Shown piece by piece: positions 1 to 11,600 of a stretch of 64,000 bases of DNA. The notes beneath the pieces were generated by a model, which worked only from the letters and a program-made list of their open reading frames with translations, had not been told where the DNA came from and ran no database searches. The position numbers and the translations under genes were made by a program. Origin of the DNA: Orthonyx spaldingii (Eukaryota; Chordata; Aves; Passeriformes; Orthonychidae); NCBI GenBank assembly GCA_013397795.1, contig VZTJ01001761.1, positions 2,168,481 to 2,232,480 on the forward strand, given 5' to 3'. The number at the start of each line of letters is the position of its first letter. Position 1 is the first letter of the stretch.

Positions 1-1076
1 GGATTTGTTGGGTAAGTGGATTAACGTCTTTCTTTGTGTGTCCAGGGCTGCATCAAATTTCTACTAAAATCATGAGATAGAATCTTTGGCACTTAAAACG
101 ACATATTTTCAGGGCTGCTGCCTTCTGCATAGCACACATTTGGGACCTCTAGGTGTTATCTGGAGTCTGAGAATTTTATCGGGTTTATTTTCAGATTTTT
201 AATAAAGGGATGGACTCCATTTGAGAAGCAAGTTTATTATCACCCTCAATGGCCTGTTTGTCACTGTGCACAGGAGGATGTTAAATCTGCACTTCAGAAG
301 ATAAGAATGAATAGAAATTCTGCTGATTGTGCTCCCTTTGGCTCCAGGATTGTGTCCAGACATCTGAGGAGGCAGAGCAGATCGGCCACGTTGTTTTATC
401 AACCACTTCAATGTGCGGCATTTCGAGTAAAAAACCCTGTCTTCCCTCTGAGTTACTCCTGTTGCACATCTGCTTCCCAGCCTCCCTCTCGTGCTGCCCT
501 TAGCTCTGCTACAGGACGTAGCAGCAATGTTGATCACAAACACTACTACAGACTCTTTTATTGAGCCAAGAGCAATTGCAGAAATGGGACTGTGTCTGCC
601 AGGAAAACACATGGTCCAGGTCAGAAATAGGTTAATTAAAAGGAGATAAGCAGGGCAGGAAGTCCTGAAATAGATAATATTAGTTGGCATCAACTTGACT
701 TTGAAACTTACTTAATAGTTTTCTTTTTTTAGGGAGTTTATTTATTTTCTAAATCTTTTGGTCAAGGAGGAGAGGAAATGTGATTAAATGAGATTAAATG
801 ACTTTTAATTCACGTATTTTCTCTTTCCAGCTGTATGCCTGCTAGTCCTTGTGTTGAAGTCAGTGCTCTTGCATTCAGTGGGGACAGAACCAGAGTCTGA
901 ATAAATAATTGAATGCAGCTCAGTGAAAAGTGCTCCATGTGGAATTTCAGAATTGTGATGACACTGGATGCAGCAAACTCTCATTTAACATGGGTAAAAG
1001 ACTGTGTGTGCTAAAGCAGAGGTCTGTTCTTTTTCTTAATTAAGGTTCTTAGAGTCAAGGCAATGGGGAGGGGAGA
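1..1076. other. Unique non-coding sequence before the gap
   Basis: No gene, RNA or repeat was recognised here. Open frames on both strands are short and resemble no protein family. The last bases before the gap are purine-rich (GGGGAGGGGAGA), so the missing sequence probably begins inside a purine tract. A GTAAGT donor-like hexamer lies near base 12, but too little sequence precedes it to judge an exon. Confidence 0.5.
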
Positions 1077-1530
1077 NNNNNNNNNNNNNNNNNNNNNNNN
1101 NNNNNNNNNNNNNNNNNNNNNNNNNNNNNNNNNNNNNNNNNNNNNNNNNNNNNNNNNNNNNNNNNNNNNNNNNNNNNNNNNNNNNNNNNNNNNNNNNNNN
1201 NNNNNNNNNNNNNNNNNNNNNNNNNNNNNNNNNNNNNNNNNNNNNNNNNNNNNNNNNNNNNNNNNNNNNNNNNNNNNNNNNNNNNNNNNNNNNNNNNNNN
1301 NNNNNNNNNNNNNNNNNNNNNNNNNNNNNNNNNNNNNNNNNNNNNNNNNNNNNNNNNNNNNNNNNNNNNNNNNNNNNNNNNNNNNNNNNNNNNNNNNNNN
1401 NNNNNNNNNNNNNNNNNNNNNNNNNNNNNNNNNNNNNNNNNNNNNNNNNNNNNNNNNNNNNNNNNNNNNNNNNNNNNNNNNNNNNNNNNNNNNNNNNNNN
1501 NNNNNNNNNNNNNNNNNNNNNNNNNNNNNN
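1077..1530. other. Assembly gap (Ns)
   Basis: A run of 454 undetermined bases. It is bounded on the left by a purine-rich stretch and on the right by an AAGG tetranucleotide tract. The gap therefore probably covers a purine-rich tandem repeat that could not be assembled. The real length is unknown, and any open frame read through it is meaningless. Confidence 0.97.
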
Positions 1531-1599
1531 AAGGAAGGAAGGAAGGAAGGAAGGAAGGAAGGAAGGAAGGAAGGAAGGAAGGAAGGAAGGAAGGAAGGA
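1531..1599. repeat. (AAGG)n microsatellite
   Basis: About 17 uninterrupted copies of the tetranucleotide AAGG run directly from the N gap to base 1599. The tract is homopurine on + and homopyrimidine on -. The copies are essentially perfect, which fits a young, length-variable locus. Confidence 0.95.
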
Positions 1600-4500
1600 T
1601 TCTGATGCAATAAAACAAACAAGAATGAGTAGGATCAAATACCTTTATCTGGGCAAGTGAAAAACTTGTCAGTAAATACAGGAAACCAATGCTATGAATA
1701 GATAATTTCACAGCTGATTCCTTTTCTCCCAACTCTTTTTCTTATTGTGTTCCAATAATTAAAATTAAATGGTGGCTATTCAGCGCAGGAAAACTGTAAA
1801 TACAAACTAAACACAGCCAGTGGTTTAGAAAGAGAAAAGCAGATAACAGGCAGCATAGAAGAAATTCCTGCCAGGAAGGCAAATGATGGCAGGATCTAAC
1901 CACATGTTCTGGGAAAAGGGTGTGTCTGAGCTGCCTTGGAGGTGATGATCTCACATTGTGGCACTGTGTCCCTGTGGCCTCACAGCAATGGGACTCCCCT
2001 AAAGTCCTTTTTGGACCCCAACACCTTCCAGCCTGGACCAGCCACAAGCACTGTAGCATCTTGGAACACAGACAGCTATGAACGTGAAAGCTGAAGATAA
2101 AAATAAACACAAGTCCTTCTCTTCCATCATAAGCTCAACTGAAACATAACACAGTCCCAAGCCGAGAGGAGATAATCTTAGATGTTGCTGCCAGCCTGTT
2201 TACGTATTTATTGTCAGATGATAAATGCTGGCAAGTCCTCATCTCCTATTTTACCCCGACAACGTTGTTTTCCACAGTTTCTCCTGTCAAAGCCATGCTA
2301 AGGTGGACATCAGCTAAGGTGGAAGCACCAAGCCAGGCTGTGCACTGCTAGTGGTGGCAAGGCTGCTCTGGTACCATGCCCCCAGGCCGCCGTGAGGCTC
2401 AGCACGATTTCCTCACACTTCCCTTTCTTGTTCAGGGTAATTATATTTCTCAAGGATGGCAAAATATACTCTGGCAGCCAAGGTGAGTCTTCAGCGTCAG
2501 GAACAGGCTGGGTTTGAACACAGACATCACAGCTTTCGCCTCTAGACAGGGCAGCCACAAATGAAATTGAAATGTTAGAACCCTTAAATGCAAAGTGCGT
2601 GTCTCTGGCAATAAATTACTATATGCCAGCTGCTGTACCAATTAGCAACACAAGTCTTTTGTGCCTTTCCTCAGATCTGAAAGATAAGAAATACCAGTCC
2701 CTTGGAGTAGAATGTAGAAGAGCATCGTCCAGCATCACTAAAGATGATCAACTGCTTAATCAACTGCTTCCCTCCAGCACTGGTCAAGGAAGAAGAATTT
2801 GCTTCTCAAAACACTCTTTTGTCTCTCTTTTAGGAAGCATTTTCTGCTTATTGTCTTTGACTGGCTCAGACCAGCCCATGCCCCAACTAGGCAAAACATC
2901 CCTGGGAATCAAAAAGTTTGTTGTGAAACGGAGTTTGGAATATTACACCAAAAACACAGTGTTTGGATGCTGCTTAAACAATGTTTCATCTCAGAAAAAC
3001 CAACATGTTCTGTCTGACAACAAAGCAAATCATTTATCTGCAAGAACACTATTTATCTAAATAAAATCTAAAGCAGAAAAAGGTTAAAAGGATTAAATAG
3101 TCCCAAAATGAAAAATCTCTTTTTAGTTAAATAAAACCTTTGAGTTTCACTAAAGAATCCTTAAAAATGCCGTTCTTGGCTCAGCATCTGATGAACATTT
3201 TTCCATTCTTTTGCTTCAATTGCCATTCTGACAAAACTAATATTCACCTCTCTCTTGCACAGCACAAATTCAAAGCAGGAGTACCCCTATCTTCCCAGAC
3301 AATGCTGCATGCTTTCCTAAGAAGGATTTCTTTTGAAGTTGAGACGTCTTGAGCACAAAACCTATAAATAGTTACTGAGGAAGGTGACTTGGGACAGCTG
3401 TGAGTTCTATAAAGGGCATTTTCCCTACTCCATGAGAGCAGCAAAATTGGATTCAACTCATACCCACTTATCCAGATATCTGTAATTTTTTTGTCTGTAA
3501 AATTACCTTCCCACAATCAGTAGGAAAGGTCCTGTAAGTCAAGGTTTAGAGGTATTCATAGAAAGCAGAAGGAAAATATTATTGCCACTCTAGTAGCTGC
3601 AGCTTTGCCACTGAGTTGTTTGTGATGTCTATCTGAACATCCAGGTATGATGGAAAATGACAGATTTTAAATCAATCCTCTCACTTACTACCAACAGCAA
3701 AAGCAGCTGTATTTTATATATGTAAAGAGCTTCCACTTAGACATCATACCCACACTGTAATTTCAAATAAACAACATTTAAAACTGCAGCTAGCAAGACT
3801 TAGAGTTAAAAGCCTGATGATTAATCCATCACTTTACCTGTCTTCCCAAATTACACATGTTTAGCCAAAGAAAGTATTAACATTCTGCATTTTACATACA
3901 GCGGCACAGGATAAAATAATCTACTGTGACAAATGTTTCCAGAGGGGGAAGAAAAGATTTGCAAACTGTTGAGAAAACTGATGTAGTGCACAAGAAGCTC
4001 TCGGAGATTTCATAAGCAGAAAGGCTGAGCTTTCTGAACACCTCACACCTATTTTCTGAATGCACTTGTGCTGAATTACACCACTGAGGGTTTGCTGCTG
4101 CTGCTCCTGGCAAGGGAGCGGGGGCAGAGCCACTGGGAGGGTTCCTGTGCCTTTCCCCTTTGCCAACAGTCTCACACCACGCTGGAAAAAGACATGGCTG
4201 GAGATGGGAGAGGTGGGAACTAAGAAGCAGGAGAGCTGCAGACCAGGCTCCATCCAGCAGCACGCTGGGGATGGCAGAAGCTGCCCGGCAGCTCCTCACA
4301 AAAGCAGCCTGAGACTGTGCAGAGACTGACTCAGAGCAGACCAGGAGCGAGTGCATTAAAAAAGCAATGCCAGCTTGAGAAACACAACCAGAATAGCACA
4401 GAGTGCTGTGACACACAGGCAGGGAAACAGGCTCATTACCTCATGCATATGTTTGGAAACTGTTTTCAAGGGAGCTTTTCTGGTGGTAGGTACAGTTTGT

Positions 4501-7500
4501 TCCTCATTCTCATTTAGCTAGGTAACATTTTCACTGATTAGGGAGAAACACAAACCAGTTAGAGCAATGCTGTGACACATCCTGGCTCGTGTCTAGGCTT
4601 GAGCTGGGAGGCTGAGACTATGTCACCAAACCTGGGAGCTCTTTGTGGGGTGTCAGAGGGGACGGGGTCAGGCTGCCCACTGAGGAAGACCTGAAAAGAC
4701 AGGAGAATCAAGATATATTTTTAACACATTTATACAGCACGTCTTGCACTTCTGTATCAATATAAAACCTTAAAACCTGGGAGGGATTGTGTACAAGCAT
4801 GTAACAGAAAAGCATCAAGGGAAAGGTGGTGTTTTTTGAGGGAAGGCTGATCCTTGGGCTGTAAGTCATTCCTTGGCCCTGCTTATACTTTTTCTTGCTG
4901 TCATGATGTAATGCTTAAGAAGAGCCCAAGTTTTTACTGATTTTCCTCCAATGATGCCGTCTATTAGTGTCTTGTTAGTAAGCACTGTCATCAGCATATT
5001 CTGGCAGTATTAGGCAGTGTGTTAGGAAATGGGTGGACTGTGCCATGTTCTGGTTTCTCCTCAGCATAGTCCTTCTCCTCACATGGGGCTATTGCCACCT
5101 TGGTGGACTCTTTAACTGAACACTGCAACCTCAGAGGCAAAAAGTCTGCTAAAATTTCAGCCCAGGAATGGCCGAGGCACCAGTAATCCAGTTTTCCAGT
5201 TTATTCTGGCATCAGTATTTCCAGTCTGTTACAAGGCTTAGTGATTTCAGAGCCCCAGTTTTAGTGCCAATGACACACAGAGTTTACACTGCAGAACGAG
5301 CCGGAGGTGCTGTCATTGTATTTTAGTGCTTTTGATGGAAATTTTTTTCCATTCATTCATTCAAGCACCTTTCAAGCCCCAGATAAGATTTCAGCATCCT
5401 GCAGCAAGCCTCCTCAATCAGAGAGGTGCCAAATATCTCCTCAGACTTTCTGAACCTGCCAATTGTCCCTTTTCATTTATCACTCCCCCAGCCCGTGCCT
5501 CTGACACTGAGGAATCCCTGTCTCAAATTGTCAGATTTTTGTGGGCTGTCACCTCACACGTCCCTGCCCCAGTACCACGTGTTTCAATGGAAAGTGAGAG
5601 TGGCAGTGGCTTTCCAACCAGACCCCTTCAAAAACTTCAGCCTTTCTCAGGCATGTTTGTTTTGGCTGTTCCAAAGTTTCCTCTCCCTTTAATAGATGGC
5701 AAATGCATTATCCAGCACAAACAGCGAGCACATATGATCGGGTGGAGGGACAAAACAGATGGCACATGAGTCACTCCCATTCGCAAAGTCAGCGATGAAA
5801 ACATGCTCCTGCTTTAGCATCCTGCTGGAGCCTTCTTGCAAAAGACAATCGAGGAGCTGTGCTTGGCACTGAGTCCCCGAAGATTTCCAGGTGAGAAAGG
5901 GATTGCTGCTGAATTCCTGTCCTTGTGCATCCAAAGCAATCTAGGAAAGCGCTTGGGACTGTGGCAAGCTCCTGGTAAAAAATTCTGCTTTACAACAGCC
6001 AGCTCCCCCGTGTGATGTGAGGGCACTGAACCATCCCCAGGGCCACAAGCTCTCCATACTTCTTTAGGGTATTAAAGTTCCTTCTTGCATTTTTTCCCCC
6101 TGCTTTGCTATTTGCTTTAATTCCCTGTTCCTGACAGCACTAGGAATGCTCCCTGTTTTCCTGTCTCTTTTTTCTTCCCCCCTCCCACAATCCTTGTATG
6201 GGTAATGGATTTTATATGCTAACTCACGTCACTGAAATACCATGAACGACACAAGCAGGAGTAGAAGGCATTGGTTATGCTCTTGCCAGGAAAGATCCTC
6301 AACCTATTGGAAATAATGATTATTTGCACTGTATGAATTGGATTTCTGCCATGTACAGTATTAGAAGGAAAAGGCAGTGAGCAGTATTGCTCTGCTGCTG
6401 AGTATTCATTGTGTTAAAACAAAAATAGACACAATATCGGATAGCTCCCACCTGGAAACTGCATTATGTATTTGGGTGAGAATACAGCCCCAGTCTGCAA
6501 ACACATTTGCACATGATTACTTTTACATACTGCAGGAAATTTCCTTGAAATTCAGTGTGTGTAACATTAATAGTCCTTATTCATATTTGCAGAAGACAGT
6601 CGTAGCTTACAGGAAGAGGCACACGATAGTTCTTTCTATCAAGTAGTTTTAATTAATTTTCTCTCATAATTCAGGGAAGGAGGATTGTTGGAATTAAAGG
6701 CATATAATCAACGAACATATTATTAGTTATTTCTAACTTAACTGTCCAAATGTAGGATTCTTTAGACATCAAAAGACATTTCACTTCATATCTAGAAGGG
6801 ATTTTTTTCCTAAAAACAAGCCAGACTTATTCTCAGAACTATCTGAAAATTAAAATTTGTATTTCAAAGAAAAAATTGCTATTATTGCAAATCAGAATCT
6901 TTCATACAAAAAAAAAAAATCAACACACTTCAAATGTGAAACCTGACAAATTCAAGATACATACACAGAGAGAGACTTTCTCCTTTTTTCCCTGTTTCCT
7001 TTTCATACTGACACTGTAAAATCGATAACATGAAAATTGTTCTGGTTGTGCTTTTCATTTTCCTTTTTATTGCCTTCAATAATTTTGATATTTCCTCATC
7101 TTTGAAAAATAAAAATGAAACAGTCCCTTGTTTGTGTCACACTTCAAGCACTAGAAAGGCTTTTCAAAGTTCCAATAGCAACCAGCAGCAGAAACATTTG
7201 AAAATGCAAAAAAAAGTTTGTGTGGGCAGAGGTGCCTGTTCAGCTTTCATTTTACTATCCCCAGTTTTAAAGAACTATTTGACACTGTTAAAATTTCAAA
7301 GCAATCTGACTTTGGTGTTTCAAAGGTTTACAAGAATTCCTTTTGAAAAACTATGTAATGTCAGACAGAACAATGTTCAGAAAAAAGCCCTGATGGTGGC
7401 AGATGCTGGTTGTTTGCATTGAAGTCCCAATAGCAAAGAATATCAGTAAACAACTCTTCCCAAATATTCAGAGCAGCAGTGCTCTAATAAAGGAAAATAA

Positions 7501-8604
7501 CTTAAACAAACCCCATCATTTGTCTCTTACAATGTCTCCTCCTAATTGAGGAGATCTGGTAAGGAGAGATACATTTGTAAGTGGTCACTGATTCTGCATG
7601 AACTCATCTTTAGACATCTAACATGTGAAACTTTACAGGGATCTGATTTTCACACATCATGCAAAATCAGACCCTTCAAATGTGTTTCAAGTTCAAAGTT
7701 TTGAACACAGCACATTTCTTGGCCCATGCAACAAGGTATATGCAAATTACACCGTGATGTAGACACATCTGCACACAATTCCACAGACCAGCACACAGAA
7801 TAAAAAAATACAAGAATTCAAAAATTGAGAGAAGAAATAGTATAAATGGAACATCATAGATATGAAAAAGAGGTCTAAAACCAAAGCATCCTGGTTTTTC
7901 ATTGCTAATGATGCAATTCATTTTTGCACTCAAATTAGCTTTGATCTGTGTTACCCTCCTGTGCAGACAAATGCAATCACTGATTTCTCCTGTGGCAGAA
8001 GTGTTTTCCACTACAAGAGAGAGAGGGAAGGATCCATGGCTCCTCAGGCTTGGGCTGGTGCCTGATGATGGATCTGCTGCCAGACTCTGCCTGGGAGAGG
8101 GGTCTGCAAGAGTCACACACAGCCCCTGCACAAGGACTGGACCTGCACAGTTCGGGGAGCTCAGGTAGAACTGAATGTACTTTCTCAGCTACCACATACT
8201 TTGTACACAGTCAAGAGATGGCCTGAGCCTCACAAGCTATGCTGAATAAGCAAAAGAGTGCAATTTTAGAATGGAAAATGTAAAAGAAAATCCTTTGTGT
8301 CACATGTGGGCAGGTGAAGGTGCCTCCTTCAGTTAGCCTGTAGCTCAAAGCCTGTAGGACAGAAAGGTTACCAAAATCAGAAAATATCCCAGATTTAAGC
8401 AGACCTGGCTCATCTCAGAATGGCACTATAATTACTGAATCTAAGCAAAGCTTTTTTAAAAAATGGAAATGGGACGGAAGTGTAGCTGGGAAGCTTACAC
8501 ATAAGTAAATACCAGCATAGATGCGCCCTAAACCCACCAGGTCTCTCTGCACGTAGCATGAAATAACACTCTAATAGACACAAAAAACTTTAATGTATCC
8601 TCTT
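1600..8604. other. Unique non-coding sequence, no gene recognised
   Basis: About 7 kb of moderately AT-rich DNA with several A or T homopolymers (for example 13 A residues near 6909). The longest open frames (2572-3060 +, 3892-4416 -, 5326-5769 +, 7030-7422 +) show no domain, codon pattern or homology that I recognise, and several overlap frames on the opposite strand. I saw no CR1 3' ends, LTR termini or tRNA-like boxes. Confidence 0.5.
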
Positions 8605-8685
8605 CAATACATGCAACTAAGGCAATGACACCATATCAGTACTTTCAGACTGAATGAGATGTCAATGCCTTAGTTGCATGTATTG
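8605..8685. repeat. 25-bp inverted repeat forming a long hairpin
   Basis: The left arm at 8605-8629 is the reverse complement of the right arm at 8661-8685 with one mismatch in 25 positions. They are separated by a 31-base loop. The right arm contains GCCTTAGTTGCATGTATTG and the left arm its complement. The 81-nt total is the size of a pre-miRNA or a minimal palindromic element. I saw no flanking target-site duplication. It could be a non-coding RNA hairpin, a tiny inverted-repeat element, or a quasi-palindrome made by template switching. The structure is certain, its function unknown. Confidence 0.85.
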
Positions 8686-11600
8686 ATCTGTTCACCAGAC
8701 CATGAAAAAAAGGACATGTGGCCACGTGGTGAACATCTGCACTGGCTTTTTGGATGACTTTTCCACCTTGGCTCTGGCATGGGGAAATCTTGATATTTAT
8801 ACCATTATTAACATTTCCTCCATCTGATCTATGTATTAAGGAATCACAAGTTGCCACGTTATTAATTTTTTTTTCCTTGGGAATTGTTTTTTGGACAATC
8901 AATCTTACTTTCCTTTTCATGTTGTTACACACAAAGAGCACTTTCTAAGCAAAAATTGCAAGGCTTTTTCTCAGGAATTTGAAGGAACAAAGTGTCTGCA
9001 CATGTAATCCTGCACGTGTAATGGGTCCTGAAACTTTAGCACCTCAATTTGAAGGTGAAGAAATGCAGTCCCAAGCTGCATGTCCAGGAGAGTGGAGACT
9101 CCCTGATAAGGTCCAAATAAATTTCAGATGCAAAATTTACATCCCCTGTTCCAAAAGCGTCTCTCACCAATAGTTTAACACAGCATTCAATGTGCATGTC
9201 TAGTGTTTGGCTTGGTTTTACAACTCCCTTTCAGTATATGGTCAAAATCCACATGGATTTTAACTCAGTAAGATGTCTGTTGTCATCAGGATCTATTCAG
9301 CTCTCTTCAGCTGTACAGCCGGGCACAGACCGAAGGATCACCGGAGTCGGGACAAGTCTCTCACTGACTCAAACCACCCAGCAAAAGTGATTTCCTTGAG
9401 TCCAGGGCATGCATCCCACAAATGGCTATAAGCTAATAAAAATGTACAGCCTGCAGGAATACAATGAAACACAACAATGAACTCAAGCAGTTGAGTGAGC
9501 AGTATGGCCAACCACTCCCCAGGATGGTTCGTTGATTAGTCAACACCGATGCAGCAGAGCTCCAGTTGGATAATTTATGGCTCACATAAATATCACATTA
9601 TTATAACATTTTCCTGTTCACTCAGAGATAATAAGAGACATACTCCAAATCAATATTTATTATTTTAGCTTTCCTTCCTCCCTGCTGTTAAGCTTGACAT
9701 CCTTCTCCTCCCCCATTTATAGCCTGCCATTGCTAACTGAACCCCTCCACAACCTCTGAGATAAGTATCTGGAGGAGATCCATATTCCATGATAGGAATA
9801 AACCAATCCCTCTAGACACATTTAACCACAATGCAATACTGTCAAGCTCTGAAGACAAGTTGTTCCCTGAGGAGCAGAACTACTGAACCTTGATTTCCTG
9901 CAGTTCAATGTCCCAGAGCTTTCCTTTTGAACCCCAAACAACACTTCTCTGCTTCCAGTATCGAAGTTCACCTCATGTCGCCTTGGTCCTGTACGTGTCC
10001 CTGTAATATTTTGCCTCCCAGTACCTCCAGTTGCCTTCACATCTCCCAGGCTTTCTGGTGACTCCACTCATTTCTCCTTCATGCCCTTGCTGCTCTTTTC
10101 TGTCTGTGGGACTGATAAATTAGGATGGTTGGAAAAACTCCCCCTTCTCAGGTTTGGTTTGAAGTGCCCAAGAGGGTCACAAGTTCCCAGAGGGCCATCA
10201 GACAGGTGACAGAAAACCCTCACCTTCTTCTCCCAGGACCACAAAGCCAAAAATTTGCTGACCAACCCTGCACTCTGCTTTTCAGTCAGTGATCAACTGA
10301 CTCACACAAACGCACATGATCTTCACCATACTGACCAAACTCTTCTTGACACAGCTTTACGTGGCACCAATCACCAATTTTTTGGATGTCTAGTGCTAAA
10401 TTTACATGAAATAGATCTGTTGTGTATTACTGTCAAAGCTGTTAATCCAAATCTATGAGAATGTCAAACTTGGTTATGCTGCCGATGTTTTGCTCCCTGT
10501 GAGGTGGAACATCTCTTTCATTGTCGTGTTATTTACACAATTTCCATGTTCAAAAAGAAGGAAAAGAAACCCACCAAAAATTATTTGGAGTGCAGGCAAA
10601 GCCTCAAATTGCCCTGCTAAGACAAACAAGGCTGCAGTATACACATTTACTTGTGCAGCTCTTATAAACAAAGTTTAGCTGTCTGAATCCTGGTGATTTA
10701 TACACTTTGGGCAAATATTGAGCTAATATGTGATTCATTTCCCCAGGCACACTCCAAATCCACACTGCGTTCCCTCCACTGTGTTTTAGATGTGTGCAAC
10801 AGAATGTTACTGTTTGATCCAAAACATGTGTTATGACTTGCTTCCTTTTCCTTTGGTGTATTAGCAGAGGTTTTTTGGCAAGCCTGACTCCTTTTCAAAG
10901 GTTATCATAATAAAAGGGTCAGATTATCATTTCATTGACTTGGAGGAAACTGAAAGGGTGGGAAAAATACATTTCATGTCCCTCTGTGAGCCAATAGCTG
11001 TCCCTGTGGGCCGTCCCTGGCCCTGTCTTCTCTTCCATGACACAGGTTTCACCTTCAAGTCTTGGCTTTCACCAGAAGAAGTGAGAACTTACCCTGAAAG
11101 ACACTTTGACACCAATTGATCATTTTGCTCACCTAAGACTATCATTTACATGCTAACAGCATGTTCAAGGCTGCCATTCAGCTGCCAGAGAGTCCCCAAA
11201 TGGGTTCTGAACCTTTCTTGGGTCACCTCAGACTTAGCAGTGTCTCAAGAATGACAGATTAGTCGGGGCTCCTGCTGCAGTTGGGCTTCTGGGAGGTGAA
11301 AAGCAGGCTGGGCTCACTGGCCAACTCCAGAGCAGCAACCGTGCTAGGAGAGTGACAAGCAGCATCTTTCTGCCACCACAGTATGAGGGACTCCCTGCAC
11401 AGGACAGCCCTTCCCTGAAAGGGGCAGCCTGATTCTGCTTCTCCTTCTGCTTCCCAATTCCCAGCAGAGTCTCAGTGGATATCAAAAGCTGCTCAGGAAT
11501 GACAGGAGGCACGGTGCCAGCAGCTGATGAGTGATTTGCTGGAGTGAGATTAAGGAGAGGAATGGCTGAGGCCGTGTCTCATGGGTGGTGACAGATCAAC

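Noticed and set aside
1011..1732. Frames of about 200 codons crossing the N gap
   Set aside because: They consist of undetermined residues plus the translated AAGG repeat and carry no information.
2572..3060. 162-codon + frame in AT-rich DNA
   Set aside because: Mildly long for chance, but with mixed composition, no recognisable motif and an overlapping open frame in another phase.
7030..7422. 130-codon + frame beginning with a hydrophobic, signal-peptide-like stretch (MKIVLVVLFIFLFIAF)
   Set aside because: The hydrophobic start comes from T-rich DNA, the rest has no domain or cysteine pattern, and no splice or promoter evidence supports it. It could be rescued only by conservation or transcripts.
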